From: Henckelia pumila
Lineage: Eukaryota; Streptophyta; Magnoliopsida; Lamiales; Gesneriaceae
DNA length: 64,000 nt
Assembly (NCBI RefSeq): GCF_033568475.1
Contig: NC_133122.1
Coordinates: 144,307,361 to 144,371,360, forward strand
Direction: 5' to 3'
A program made the position numbers and the translations under genes. Numbering within the stretch: the stretch's first letter is position 1; each line of letters starts with the position of its first letter. Below are positions 12,901-23,408 of this stretch, in pieces. The notes below the pieces were generated by a model. It searched no databases, was not told the origin of the DNA, and saw only the letters and a list, made by a program, of their open reading frames with translations.

Positions 12901-13320
12901 TGATAGCCCAATTGTTATTAGCTCAATAGCTATTAACATACATACTAAGACCATGACACAACAACTTGAAGATTGGGCTTTGAGAGGGAACATAAAAGGA
13001 AAAGAGCTGGCTCAAAAACAGAAAGATAAAGCGGCCACAAATATTGGCGAGAGGGAGAAAGAAGAAACAATGGGAGGAACCACAGCAGAAGGATCGAGAA
13101 GAAGAAGCAAACCTGCGTGGACAAGGGATTACATCATGTGAGGAAAATAAACGTGTTGAGCACCTTTTTTGCTGTTAATTTTCTGTTAGGGTTAATGACG
13201 TCATGTTGGTAGTATAAAAGGAGTGAAGTAGATTTGTAAAAGGATCATGAATATTATCAATACAAAATATTTTCAGGAGTTTGGCACAGACTCGAAGTGT
13301 GCGTGAGTGTGTTCATATCA
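12901..13320 (+). repeat. Chromovirus 5' LTR, with TATA box and coding U3
   Basis: This is 420 bases, a direct repeat of 17856-18275. A TATA box TATAAAAG lies at 13213-13220. An open frame through 13141 repeats the polyprotein C-terminus that the 3' LTR encodes. A possible primer site TGGTGCTCTCGTTGAGAG follows at 13324-13341; I cannot assign its tRNA. Confidence 0.9.
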
Positions 13321-13370
13321 TTTTGGTGCTCTCGTTGAGAGATTTTTTTTCTCTCAGGCTCACTGATACT

Positions 13371-16300
13371 ATGAGGAATGAAGACGTAGCAGCGAGTATG
13401 CGACAATTGGAGGCGAATTTCAAACTCCACTCAGATACCCAATTAGCGAGTTATACCAAATTACTGGAGCAATACATGACGGCGATGGATCTACGTTTTG
13501 GCCAGATGGATCAGGAAATTCAGGAGGTCTCCACTGTCAAGGAAGTTCCGGCGAAATTACTCAATTTCGAAGGAGGGAGCAGTTCGAAAATTGGAGGAAC
13601 GATTGGTGACCCGACCATGCACCTCAAGGGGTGTAAGTTTGATTTACCTAAATTTAAAGGAGAAGATGTGCACACTTGGATCTACAAGGTGGAGAAATAT
13701 TTTTCTCTACACGGTGTTCCCCCTAAAATCCGGCTGCAGGTGGTAGCCTTCCACATGGAGGGTGAATCGGCATCTTGGTATCAATGGATGGATCAGAACA
13801 AGGCCTTGCGTGACTGGGAGCATTTTTTGGCAGAGCTCAAGGCCAGGTTCGGATCATCTATTTATGACGATCCATTAGGGAGGATTGCAAAGTTAATACA
13901 AGTTGATCGAGTAGCAACTTATCGAGCGGATTTTGAAGGATTAATGAATAGAATCACTGGAGTGACAGAACCTATGTTCCTCAATTTTTTCATATGGGGG
14001 TTGAAACCAAAAATTTGCCGGGAACTCTTGATTGTTCCTCCTGAAAGCCTCATGGAAGCCATGACCAAGGCGCAACTATTTGAAGAACGAAACGACGATC
14101 TAGGGGGTATCGTACATCGAGGAGTGATCCCATGCACAATACCAGGGACTGCCATGACTCCCATTACTGGGACAGCCAAGACTCTGGCAACCGTACCACC
14201 TGGGCGAGTCCCAGCACCACCACTCAAGCCACCATTACGGCGACTAACGATTGCTGAAATGAAGGAGAGGCGGGAGAAAGGGTTGTGTTTCAATTGCGAC
14301 GAAAAATATCACTTCAACCATTTGTGCAAAAATAGGGTGATGATCCTTTTGGGTGACGACGGGGAGGATGGTTATGAGCCAGAGATAACGATCGGATATC
14401 AGGAAGAGGACCCCGAGGTTACGTTGCACACTCTTACTAGTGCTTCTAACCCTCGGATCTTTCGCATCACTGCAGCATTTCAAAGTGCTCCTATAGAAGT
14501 ATTAATAGACACAGGGAGTCACAATAATTTTATACAAGAAGGGTTGGTAGAGAGGCTCGGGATTCCTTCCAATGCATCCAGGCATTTTAGGGTCTACATG
14601 GGCAATGGCCAGTACCTCTGGTGTGATCGGATGTGTTCTCAGGTACCTCTGGTTCTGCAGGGTCATGAGTTTGCCATTGATATGTATGTTTTGCCTATTT
14701 GGGGGTTAGATGTGGTATTGGGCATGCAGTGGTTACGAACATTGGGGCCATGCTTGCATAACCATGAAACTCTCACCATGGAATTCACTTGGAAAGGGCA
14801 GCGAGTTTGCCTAGTAGGTGATAAACCTGCGACTCCTGAATCCTTGTCTTACCACCGACTGTGCACTATGGTTAATAAGGGTGATGTTCAGGCCTACTAC
14901 GCGATCACCGAAGCGCCGACGAGAAGGTTCGAGGGTACCGAAGGCCTCAAGCTCCAGCCACACAACGCAATCGGGGGTGATTATGAGCAGAGTAAGCAAC
15001 TTCTAGAGGAATACAAGGCTGTGTTTATGGAGCCACAGACACTGCCACCTATTCGGCCCATAGATCACAAAATCCATCTTATTTCGGGATCATCTCCAGT
15101 TAATATACGACCATATCGGTATCCTTACTGCCAGAAAGATGCCATGGAGAAAATTGTGCAAGAGATGCTTGATTATGGTTATATCCGACCCAGCACTAGC
15201 CCATATTCGTCACCGGTGCTGTTAGTCAAAAAAAGGGATGGCTCATGGCGTTTCTGTGTGGATTATCGTGCTCTGAATGCCATCACAATCAAGGACCGTT
15301 TTCCCATTCCAACTATAGATGAGCTGCTTGACGAGTTGGGAGGTGCTCGAATTTTCTCTAAACTGGATCTCCGGGCCGGTTATCATCAAATTCGAATGGA
15401 TAGTCGGGATGTACATAAGACAGCATTCCAAACACATGACGGGCATTATGAATTTTTGGTCATGCCCTTTGGCCTTTCCAATGCCCCGTCAACGTTTCAG
15501 TCTACAATGAAACAGGTGTTTCGACCTTACTTACGCAATTTTGTAATCGTTTTTTTTGACGATATACTTGTTTATAGTCAGACACAAGAGGAGCATCGGG
15601 AACACTTGCGTCTAGTGCTTGACTGTCTACTATAGCAGAAGTTCTTTGCTAAACTTAGCAAATGCTACTTCTTCCAAGCAAGTGTGGATTATTTGGGGCA
15701 TGTGGTTACAAATCAAATGGTAAAATCCGATCCCAAGAAGATAGAGGCCATGGTCCAATGGCCATTACCCAGGACCCTCAAGCAACTCAGAGGTTTCCTT
15801 GGTATTACGGGCTACTACCGAAGATTTATTCAACATTATGCCACCCTTGCAGCTTCTCTCACTGATCTACTCAAGAAGAACTCTTTCTGCTGGTCTCCTA
15901 AGGCTACCTTAGCCTTCACACAACTCAAGGAGAGGATTACAAATGCCCCAGTATTACATTTGCCAGATTTCTCTAAAAAATTTGTCATTGAAACAGATGC
16001 CTCACAAGTTGGAGTTGGGGGAATCCTGATGCAAGATGGACATCCTCTGTCTTATTTCAGCAAAAAACTAAGTTCCAAAATGCAATCAACCTCCACGTAT
16101 GTTAGAGAACTTTATGCGGTAACAGAAGCAGTGGCAAAATGGAGGCAGTACTTGCTAGGCCATACGTTCGTCATACGGACAGACCACAAGAGTTTGAAAG
16201 AACTCCTGTCACAGACCATTCAAACTCCGGACCAACAACGATATCTCCAGAAATTGATGGGATACCACTTTACAATCGAGTACAAACCAGGGCATGAAAA

Positions 16301-18096
16301 CACAGCAGCCGATTCATTATCACGGGTGTATGAGGATGAGGAGAGGGCCAGGGGAGGTGAACCCCGAGTGTTCACTGCTCTGTCTCAGCCGTAGTTTACT
16401 TTCTTGGATATCTTACGCCAAGAAAATATGAACTTATATGACTTGGTTGCCATTCACAACTTATTGCGTCACGATGCAAGCTCCGTCAGTGGTTATGAGG
16501 AACGAGGCGGAGTACTCCTGTTCCACGGCAAATATTTCCTGGGCAAAGACTCAACTTTAAAAGACTTGATGTTGAGGGAATTTCATGAAACACCAGTGGG
16601 GGGACACGCCGGAGTGCAGCGTACCTTTCTGCGCTTGGCTACGAATTTTTATTGGACAGGAATGTGTAGGGCTGTGAAGGAGTTTGTGGCACGTTGTTTG
16701 GTATGTCAAACAACCAAGTATTCTACGGAACGCCCCTTTGGGCTACTGCAACCCATCGAACCACCGGAGCAGGTTTGGGAAGATATTGCACTTGATTTCA
16801 TAGTGGGCCTACCTTTATCCAAGGGTAATACAGCAATATTGGTGGTAGTAGATCGGTTCTCTAAGTATGCGCATTTCAGTCCTCTTCCCACCTCCCACAC
16901 TGCCAGCCAAGTGGCCGAGTTATTCTGCTCTATGATCATTCGTCTCCATGGCGTACCTTGCTCAATCATCTCTGATCGAGACCCCCTCTTTACGAGCCAT
17001 TTCTGGAAAAAAAATCTTCGAGCTAATGGGAACCAAGTTACGCATGAGCTCAGCCTATCACCCTCAAACCGATGGGCAGACAGAGGTGTTGAACCGATGC
17101 CTTGAACAATATCTACGGGCGTTTGTGGCCGAAAAACCTGTCACGTGGGTCTCATACCTGGGCTGGGCTGAATACCATTATAACACCAGCTACCATTCTT
17201 CGATTGGTATGACACCTTTCCAGGCGGTTTATGGTCGGCCACCCCCCACAATTCCAGTTTATATGAGGGGCAGTACTCCAATTGCTGCTGTGGACGAGCT
17301 CTTGATTGAGAGAGATGAGCTCCTAAAGCAGCTTCGCGACCATCTATTGCAAGCCCAGCAACGCATGAAAGCACTAGCTGATAAACACCGGAAGGATAAA
17401 CACTTTCAGATAGGCGAGTTGGTACTGATCAAAGTCTCGCCTTACCATCAAACTACAGCAGCTCATCGCAAGCATTCCAAGCTTAGCAAACATTACTTTG
17501 GTCCTTTTCCCATCATTGCCAAAGTGGGACTAGTTGCATACACCCTGCAACTTCCACCTACAAGTCGCATACATCCGACATTTCATGTGTCTCAACTTAA
17601 ACCTTTTCATGGTGATTTACCCGAGAATATCACTGCTCTTCCGGAACTTAGTGTCAACAACAGGCCCTTGGTTGTTCCACTTTGCCTCATTGCTACTTGT
17701 GTGCTTCAAAAACACAACCAAAAGATTCAGCAGGTGTTAATCCAGTGGTCTGGGCAATCTCCAGATGATGCAACGTGGGAAAACTTCAAAGAGCTTTGTT
17801 CCATTTATAACCAGCTACACCTTGAGGACAAGGTGATTTTCGAAGAAGGCGGGAGTGATAGCCCAATTGTTATTAGCCCAATAGCTATTAACATACATAC
17901 TGAGACCATGACACAGCAACTTGAAGATTGGGCTTTGAGAGGGATCATAAAAGGCGAAGAGCTGGCCCAAAAACAGAAAGATAAAGCGGCCACAAATATT
18001 GGCGAGAGGGAGAAAGAAGAAACAATGGGAGGAACCACAACAGAAGGATCGAGAAGAAGAAGCAAACCTGCGTGGACAAGGGATTACATAATGTGA
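13371..18096 (+). pseudogene. Chromovirus gag-pol polyprotein, two stops and one frameshift
   Basis: Starts at ATG 13371 ([16 protein letters not shown]), the first after the LTR and primer-site region. Domains in order: gag capsid with [17 protein letters not shown] knuckle [14 protein letters not shown] (about 14287-14330); protease [10 protein letters not shown] (about 14500); reverse transcriptase with FFDDILVYS (about 15555-15580); RNase H starting VIETDASQVGVGG (about 15980); integrase zinc segment HETPVGGHAG...CLVCQ, then the catalytic core DFIVGLPL, SDRDPLF and the HPQTDGQTE glutamate region; and a C-terminal chromodomain-like part QVLIQWSGQSPDDATWE. Breaks: TAG at 15633, TAG at 16392, and a +1 shift in an eight-A run near 17015. 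It encodes the enzymes of Ty3-type retrotransposition; inactive as read. Confidence 0.93.
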
Positions 18097-18275
18097 GGGA
18101 AATAAACGTGTTGAGCACCTTTTTTGCTGTTAATTTTCTGTTAGGGTTAATGACGTCATGTTGGTAGTATAAAAGGAGTAAAGTAGATTTGTAAAAGGAT
18201 CATGAATATTATCAATACAAAATATTTTCAGGAGTTTGGCACAGACTCGAAGTGTGCGTGAGTGTGTTCATATCA
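17856..18275 (+). repeat. Chromovirus 3' LTR
   Basis: This is 420 bases, preceded by the purine tract and followed by TTGAA. The polyprotein frame enters it at 17856 and stops at 18096. Confidence 0.9.
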
Positions 18276-18566
18276 TTGAAAGAAGCTAACTATATATAGA
18301 GGTACCTTGATTGGGTTCTTCAATTTTCTTGCTCCTGAACATCTGCAGAATTACAAATAAAATTTGATCACCACCAACTCCAGAATTGAAAGAAAATATA
18401 TATATACTTAAATATTATAACCCAATTCATGCATACTTGCAAATGGCTCTTGACATGTGCAATATTCAGTCCTTTAATGTTCATCAACCGCATCACTAAC
18501 TTTGGTGTTGCTCCTGCAACAAAACCCCAAAAACAAGAAACATAAATAATAAATAACCCAAAAACA

Positions 18567-18567
<1 letters not shown>

Positions 18568-18625
<58 letters not shown>
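18568..18625. repeat. TA microsatellite in GARP intron 1
   Basis: An almost perfect TA dinucleotide run of about 58 bases. Confidence 0.9.
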
Positions 18626-18626
<1 letters not shown>

Positions 18627-19305
18627 CCGATGAAGAGATTTTCAAATCTCACTCAGTCACTCTCTTGTCCTCCGAGCCTTTCCTCTCTTGTCCTCTGAGC
18701 CTTTCCACAACCTGCTCAAAGAGAAGATGAAGATCAAGTGTCCACCGAAGTCTAGGCGACTTCGATCGAACATAAGGCCTCACCAATGACTTCTTGTTGC
18801 TGATGATCTCTTCAACTATGCTGTTACTTGAACTTCCTCCATCTTTTAGCTTGCAGTTTTCATCCATCGCCGTATACTTGTCGTCTTCTCTACAAGGGCT
18901 ACACCACTTCCTTCCATCAAATCATTCTATTTTGTTACCTTCAAGAAAATGAGAGTTTGGAACTAAAAATAGCAAAGGGTATGCACATATCATATCGATA
19001 GTTCACAGTACTAGCTATATTAATCAAAGCAGCATGCCTCAGGTGCCAACTTCCTGCGAGAGTATTCATGCATGCATATTAATTATATTAGTTGGAAACA
19101 AACCGACATAATTAATTAAAGAAGCCCAAGCCCGGAACTTTAATAAGCATGTATATTCTATTAGAAAAAAGTTTTAGCTAGTTAATGGATTAATCAATTA
19201 AGTGCAAAAGTCTATGCCAGGTTTCAAAGTTATTTCCTCATACACTCGCAATTAATTTAAGAAAACTAATAACAAAGTCTTGACATGATCAGTAAAGAAT
19301 TCTAC

Positions 19306-19491
19306 CAGAAGAATTTTTCAATTGTGGATTTATTTAAGTTTAATGATTGAAATAAACGGCAAAGAAAGTAAAAGAACTTGAAAGTTGAAATAGAAAATTT
19401 GAAATCGATGCATAAATCCATCAAGCACAAGCTACAAATGGTAATTTTTATGAAAAGATGGATGTAATTCAAACAAGGAACAAACGTAATA
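19306..19491. repeat. 186-bp direct duplication, copy A
   Basis: Partner of 12332-12517. It lies about 440 bases upstream (in GARP orientation) of the captured first exon. Sequences outside the two copies differ. Confidence 0.8.
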
Positions 19492-20154
19492 TGAAATTAA
19501 AGTTGCACATTAATTCTTCTTGGAATGGAATTTGCTGAAACGACGGGTAAAGAGTCAATTAATTTGCCTCAAGTACTAACTTACGCTTAGAACTCAAAAT
19601 AAAAAACATCGAGAAGACCAAAAAATTAGCTGGAATCGAATTTCATTCGCACGCATAGAAACAGACCTTGAGCAATGTATACCTCACGAAACCAACTTGC
19701 TTTTCACATTATATGTTGAAATAAAACACTTAAAAATCCTTAAACTCGAAATACAAAAAGCTGGAATTGAGTAAGCGGCTATACTCACCGGAAAATTCTG
19801 AATCGCCTCCGAAAAATTGTTGAAAAGGTGCTGGGTAGGTTCGAAACTCTCCTAAGCTCGAACACAAACATCTCACGACCTTGAAACCCCAATAATTGAC
19901 CTAATATCAGTAATAAATAAGAAAAATTTCGTGAGTGAAAGTTTACGCAAAAACAGGTCATGAAAAGCCCTAAATACAATTTCTGAGATTTGATTTAGGG
20001 CTTCTGGCCATGGCGGAGCACTGTACATACGGTGGATGAGATGGGCCAAAACCGGGATATGAATCCATGCAAGAGATAGAGAAGAGTCACCACTGAAGCC
20101 CGACCGAGCTGCTCTGGAGAAGGAAGAGGTTGGAGTTGTGGCCGAAGAAAAGGA

Positions 20155-20437
20155 TAAAACCGTTGTCTTTTCTCAATAAAAAAACGCTCATAGACAACAA
20201 TCCTTCAAAACCGTTGTCGTAGGCCCAAAATAAACGCTCATAGACAACAATTTTAAATAATTGTTGTCTTATAGCCTAAAAAGACAATGGTTTTAAATAA
20301 AATGTTGTCTTTTTTATTGAGACAACGCTAAAACACAACGGTTTTAACTAAAACCGTTGTTATAAAGTGAAAGACAACGGTTTTGACGTAAAAACGTTGT
20401 CTATTGAGTGTTGTTGATGGGAATTTTTCTTGTAGTG
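20155..20437. repeat. Right CACTA end with subterminal repeats
   Basis: About nine copies of the ACAACGGTTTT / AAAACCGTTGT core in both orientations lead into TTTTTCTTGTAGTG. It mirrors the left end at 10648-10935. Confidence 0.8.
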
Positions 20438-20481
20438 CTAGTGCACTTGTTAGTTGATACCGAATTAAGCGGTCAAGTTTT

Positions 20482-20499
20482 TGGCGCCGTTGCCGGGGA
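20482..20499 (+). promoter_or_regulatory. Primer binding site, complementary to tRNA-Asp 3' end
   Basis: TGGCGCCGTTGCCGGGGA lies six bases after the LTR end at 20475. It is the complement of the 3' end of plant tRNA-Asp, the primer reported for Athila-type elements. Confidence 0.8.
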
Positions 20500-21364
20500 C
20501 TGTTTAGTTAATATTAGGATAGATTATTTGCTTGAGTCTAGACTTATTTTTATTATTATTATTATTTTCCTTTTGTTTATTTAATTATTTATTTTACCTT
20601 GTGAGGTACTTGGAGATGGTTAATCGACGGATTTTCACAAGGTTTACCCACCAGCTTGCTAAGAAGATGCCGTTGGAATTTTACAGATTTTTTTTTTGTT
20701 TTTTTTTTAATTCAATGCCTTGCCCGTCTTTTTTATATGTGCAGTATGTGGCCCCGCTAAGGAAAGTTGCTGTGAAATTTTGAAGATGGAGGAAGAAGAC
20801 ACATCATAAACCAGGGGAGTGTTATTTTTGTTTTCATTGTATTTTTGTTCGTCCTGTTTGCATTTGTTCGTTTCTGCATATTGTTCATTGTTTCTAAAGC
20901 ATTGAGAGCAATGTTTTGGATAAGTATGAAGGGATAGACTAGTTTATTTTAATGTTTTGTGTTGTGTTGCATCTGTCTTGTTTCATGTCTGTTTGCATCT
21001 TTGTCGTTTTTTGTAGTTGTTTGTCGTGTTTATGTGCATGTGTATTAAGTAGGATAATGAATGAGAGCCAATGATGATTTGAAGTCATGATTTTTGTGAA
21101 ATTTTTTTTGTTTTTGCCCTTGACTTGACATAAGAAACCGTAGGTTGAACCGTGAATATTCTTTTAGGCACTTATGTTAGACCGGTGAATTGTAGCGATA
21201 TAATTGATGATGTTGTGTTTGTTTGACCATTGCACGACAATAAGTGTTTGTTAATCTTGATTGTGTTCTTTGAGTTTCAATGATTGTATGGCATTGCACT
21301 TATGATCTTGAGCGCACCTAAATTTTTGAAAAATTAAAATTGGCAAAATTTATGAAAAAATCAC

Positions 21365-21625
21365 CTCTATCCGGGTTGTGGACTAGGAATTGAAATCCTA
21401 ATTATCTAGTCTATGGCTAAGTCTGCGGATAAAATGGGGTGTTCTCTTAAAAATAACATGAATTTTTAATTACAATTCCATCCGGGCTTGGATAGTGATT
21501 GAAATCCTAATCACTTTTCCATAGCTAAGTTTGCGGGTTTCATGGGATTGTAGCTCCATCCGAGCTATAGACGAGGGGATTGAAATTCTAATCCTATCAA
21601 ATATATAGCTAAGTTTGCGGATAAT
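21365..21625 (+). repeat. Three-unit tandem repeat in the LTR-element 3' region
   Basis: Three diverged units of about 80-90 bases each contain the pattern CCGGG/CCGAG, then GATTGAAATCCTAAT, then TAGCTAAGTTTGCGG. A matching repeated tract occurs in the related element on the minus strand (about 28915-29110), so it belongs to the family and not to this copy alone. Confidence 0.65.
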
Positions 21626-22009
21626 TATTGGGGCTTAAAAATGTCGGGTGCAAAATCCGACGGTGCGTAATTATTCTCAAGGGAGGTGTGTTTGTGCTAG
21701 AGGTTGTTGGGAGGAAGAGACACTTGATTGAGAAACTTGCACTGATATGTCATAGGTTGCTAAGCAGTCTTAAAACTGATTCTTTTTAAGTTGCATGTAA
21801 CTGGAATAACATTACACACACACACGTTCACGTTAAACCGAAGGTGTATCGTGAAGAGTTGAGGGCGTTTATGGTTTTTAATTTGGCATGTGACTTCTCT
21901 GAGGCAAATTCTCATGAATTTTTCCTACTTTATTTTTGTTGTTTTTGTTGTGTTATTGTTGCATTGTTTGTCTTGCACGAGGGCGAGCAAGATTTAAGTA
22001 TGGAGGTGT

Positions 22010-23408
22010 TGATAAGTGCATTTTGTGTGCATTATTTCGTGATAGGTTTTTATCTATTTTGTGTGTATTCATATTATTTTTATGTGTTTTTATGTGTTTT
22101 AGTGCATGTGTGTATATTTCACTCCTCGGGTTAATTTTGTAGGAAAATGAATTGTTGAAAAGTGAATTACGGAGCAGCTTTGTTCAAAAAATCAAATTTA
22201 ATTTTAGAGAGATCAAATCCGATCTTCACCGTTCAAACTGAAGTTCCATATGTTTTAAAGCTGCTGTCCAAATTTCAGCTCGATCCGACGGCTAGAACTG
22301 AAGATATGAATTTTTCAAAGAAACTGCGCGCAGGCGAGGATGTATGAACGGACCCCGTGCAAAGGTCTGGATACGGGTCCGTGCCTCTTCGTAAAAAAAA
22401 ATCGGTGTTTTCAGTTTAATGCACGGACCTAAACACGGACCATTATCCAGGGTCCGTGCATGTCGCAGAATCAAAAAAAAATAGAATTTTTGGGAATTAA
22501 AACTTTCAACTTTTCGGACTTTATTTCTTGGGCTTTCAAAGACATACAAATAGAAGATTGTCAGACGTGAAAAGGGGTTGAAATCGCATAAGAGAGACGG
22601 CGTCTAGGAGGCTTGGAGATTGAAGAACACTCCATTCGAGTTTTTCTTCCTTTCTTCTTTAGATTATTAAACTTTTGTTGAATATTGTTTTCGTTATTTG
22701 AGTAGTTTTTCTTCAACCAAAACCGCGAGATTGAGCCAAACAATTTTATGTTGAATATTTGGATGTTTATTTAGGATTTTTGGATTTTTGTTAATATTAT
22801 TGATTGTTGGATTTAAATTATGTCTTGTGAATAACCTGATCAACTATTTACTTGTTTGTTAATTGATTCCAAGTCGACAGAGGAGGAATTGATTTCGATC
22901 GCTCCAATAATTGACATATGGTTAAACCGACTAGAAATAGTATTTGGTTTCAGTATGCGGTTTTAGGTGAAAACTGAATTATCACAAATATTGAATGCAT
23001 TCATGTTTGATTAGAATTATGAAAATTAATCCGTCATAACTTAAATAGGTTTAACATGTTCTAGAAATAGACTGCTAAACAAGATAGGATAATTCGCCGT
23101 GATTTAAGATTAAATCTGGATCCTGGATTTGTCACTTGTTTGCATGATTTGTTTGGTACCTGCGTGTGTCTTGGTTGTCTCTATTTAATTGAATTTATTC
23201 TTCTTCTATTTTAATTCTTATTTTATTTCAGTAATTAAATTTTTATTTAATTCTCAGTGCTCGTTTTATTATTTTGTCTAGATTAAGTAAAATAATCGAA
23301 TCTTGAGAATTGACAACAATCCCTATGGGATCGATACTTGGACTCTTTGTCAATTTTACTATTACTTGACCTAGTGCACTTGTTAGTTGATACCGAATTA
23401 AGCGGTCA
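22010..23408 (+). repeat. 3' LTR (1,399 bp)
   Basis: Intact long terminal repeat with TG...CA ends, preceded by the purine-rich GTATGGAGGTGT and followed by the CACCA target duplication. It shows the undisrupted sequence of the LTR split at the other end. Confidence 0.85.

Larger units (their letters stand above)
12901..18275 (+). mobile_element. Ty3 chromovirus LTR retrotransposon, TSD TTGAA
   Basis: Complete structure: 5' LTR 12901-13320, internal region, 3' LTR 17856-18275, flanked by TTGAA at 12896-12900 and 18276-18280. Each LTR is 420 bases with TGATAGCCC...ATATCA ends. I count 11 substitutions and no gaps between them (about 97.4% identity), a fairly recent insertion. The purine-rich GAAGAAGGCGGGAG ends at the 3' LTR. 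The polyprotein has the Ty3 order gag, protease, RT, RNase H, integrase and a C-terminal chromodomain-like segment. It is inserted in an intron of the captured GARP gene. Confidence 0.95.
12518..18867 (-). pseudogene. Captured GARP/G2-like (MYB-related) transcription-factor gene fragment, five exons
   Basis: A partial copy of a GARP DNA-binding gene with introns, read on the minus strand. Exon 1 18867-18661: MDENCKLKDGG through SPRLRWTLDLHLLFEQV to GQER. Exon 2 18513-18437: ATPKLVMRLMNIKGLNIAH to SHLQ. Exon 3 18342-18306: MFRSKKIEEPNQ. Exon 4 12799-12679: DHRFLQNRLHRNIY to YNF. Exon 5 from 12572: RAGDASWNGNTYNK, ending at the element junction. Exons 2-4 and the exon 5 acceptor keep AG/GT borders, and phases join well. 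Exons 1-3 make the single GARP helix-turn-helix with the usual SHLQ-M-RSKK border. Defects: a 23-bp tandem duplication at the end of exon 1 shifts the frame, a long TA run sits in intron 1, intron 3 holds the chromovirus, and the 3' end is missing. Confidence 0.85.
10648..20437. mobile_element. CACTA transposon carrying captured gene fragments
   Basis: The ends are CACTACAAGAAAAATGC (10648) and the inverse TTTTTCTTGTAGTG (to 20437), with a CTA duplication on each side (10645-10647 and 20438-20440): the En/Spm (CACTA) signature. Both ends carry many short subterminal repeats with the core ACAACGGTTTT. Length is 9,790 bases including a later 5.4-kb chromovirus, so about 4.4 kb originally. No full transposase is present; a minus-strand stretch near 11145-11230 (EYWKKFWEAEKNRK) faintly resembles a CACTA transposase but is not diagnostic. 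The interior holds GARP-gene exons, one unknown exon and a 186-bp duplication, as expected of a gene-carrying non-autonomous element. Confidence 0.85.
9293..23408 (+). mobile_element. Non-autonomous LTR retrotransposon (Athila/Tat-like signals), TSD CACCA
   Basis: The element runs from TGATAAGTGC (9293) to GCGGTCA (23408), flanked by CACCA at 9288-9292 and 23409-23413. It sits in LINE ORF1. Its 5' LTR is 9293-10647 plus 20441-20475, interrupted by a CACTA element; its 3' LTR is 22010-23408. Internal DNA (20476-22009) is only about 1.5 kb: a primer site matching tRNA-Asp, a short decayed frame starting MVNRRIFTRF at 20617, a tandem-repeat tract and a purine-rich end GTATGGAGGTGT. No protease, RT or integrase is present, so it needed help in trans. 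A relative with more gag sequence is at 27169-32226. Confidence 0.85.

Noticed and set aside
21844..22142. Cysteine- and phenylalanine-rich frames that look like a small membrane protein
   Set aside because: They span the border of the LTR element internal region and its 3' LTR; the same pseudo-frame appears in the sister element (28404-28622).
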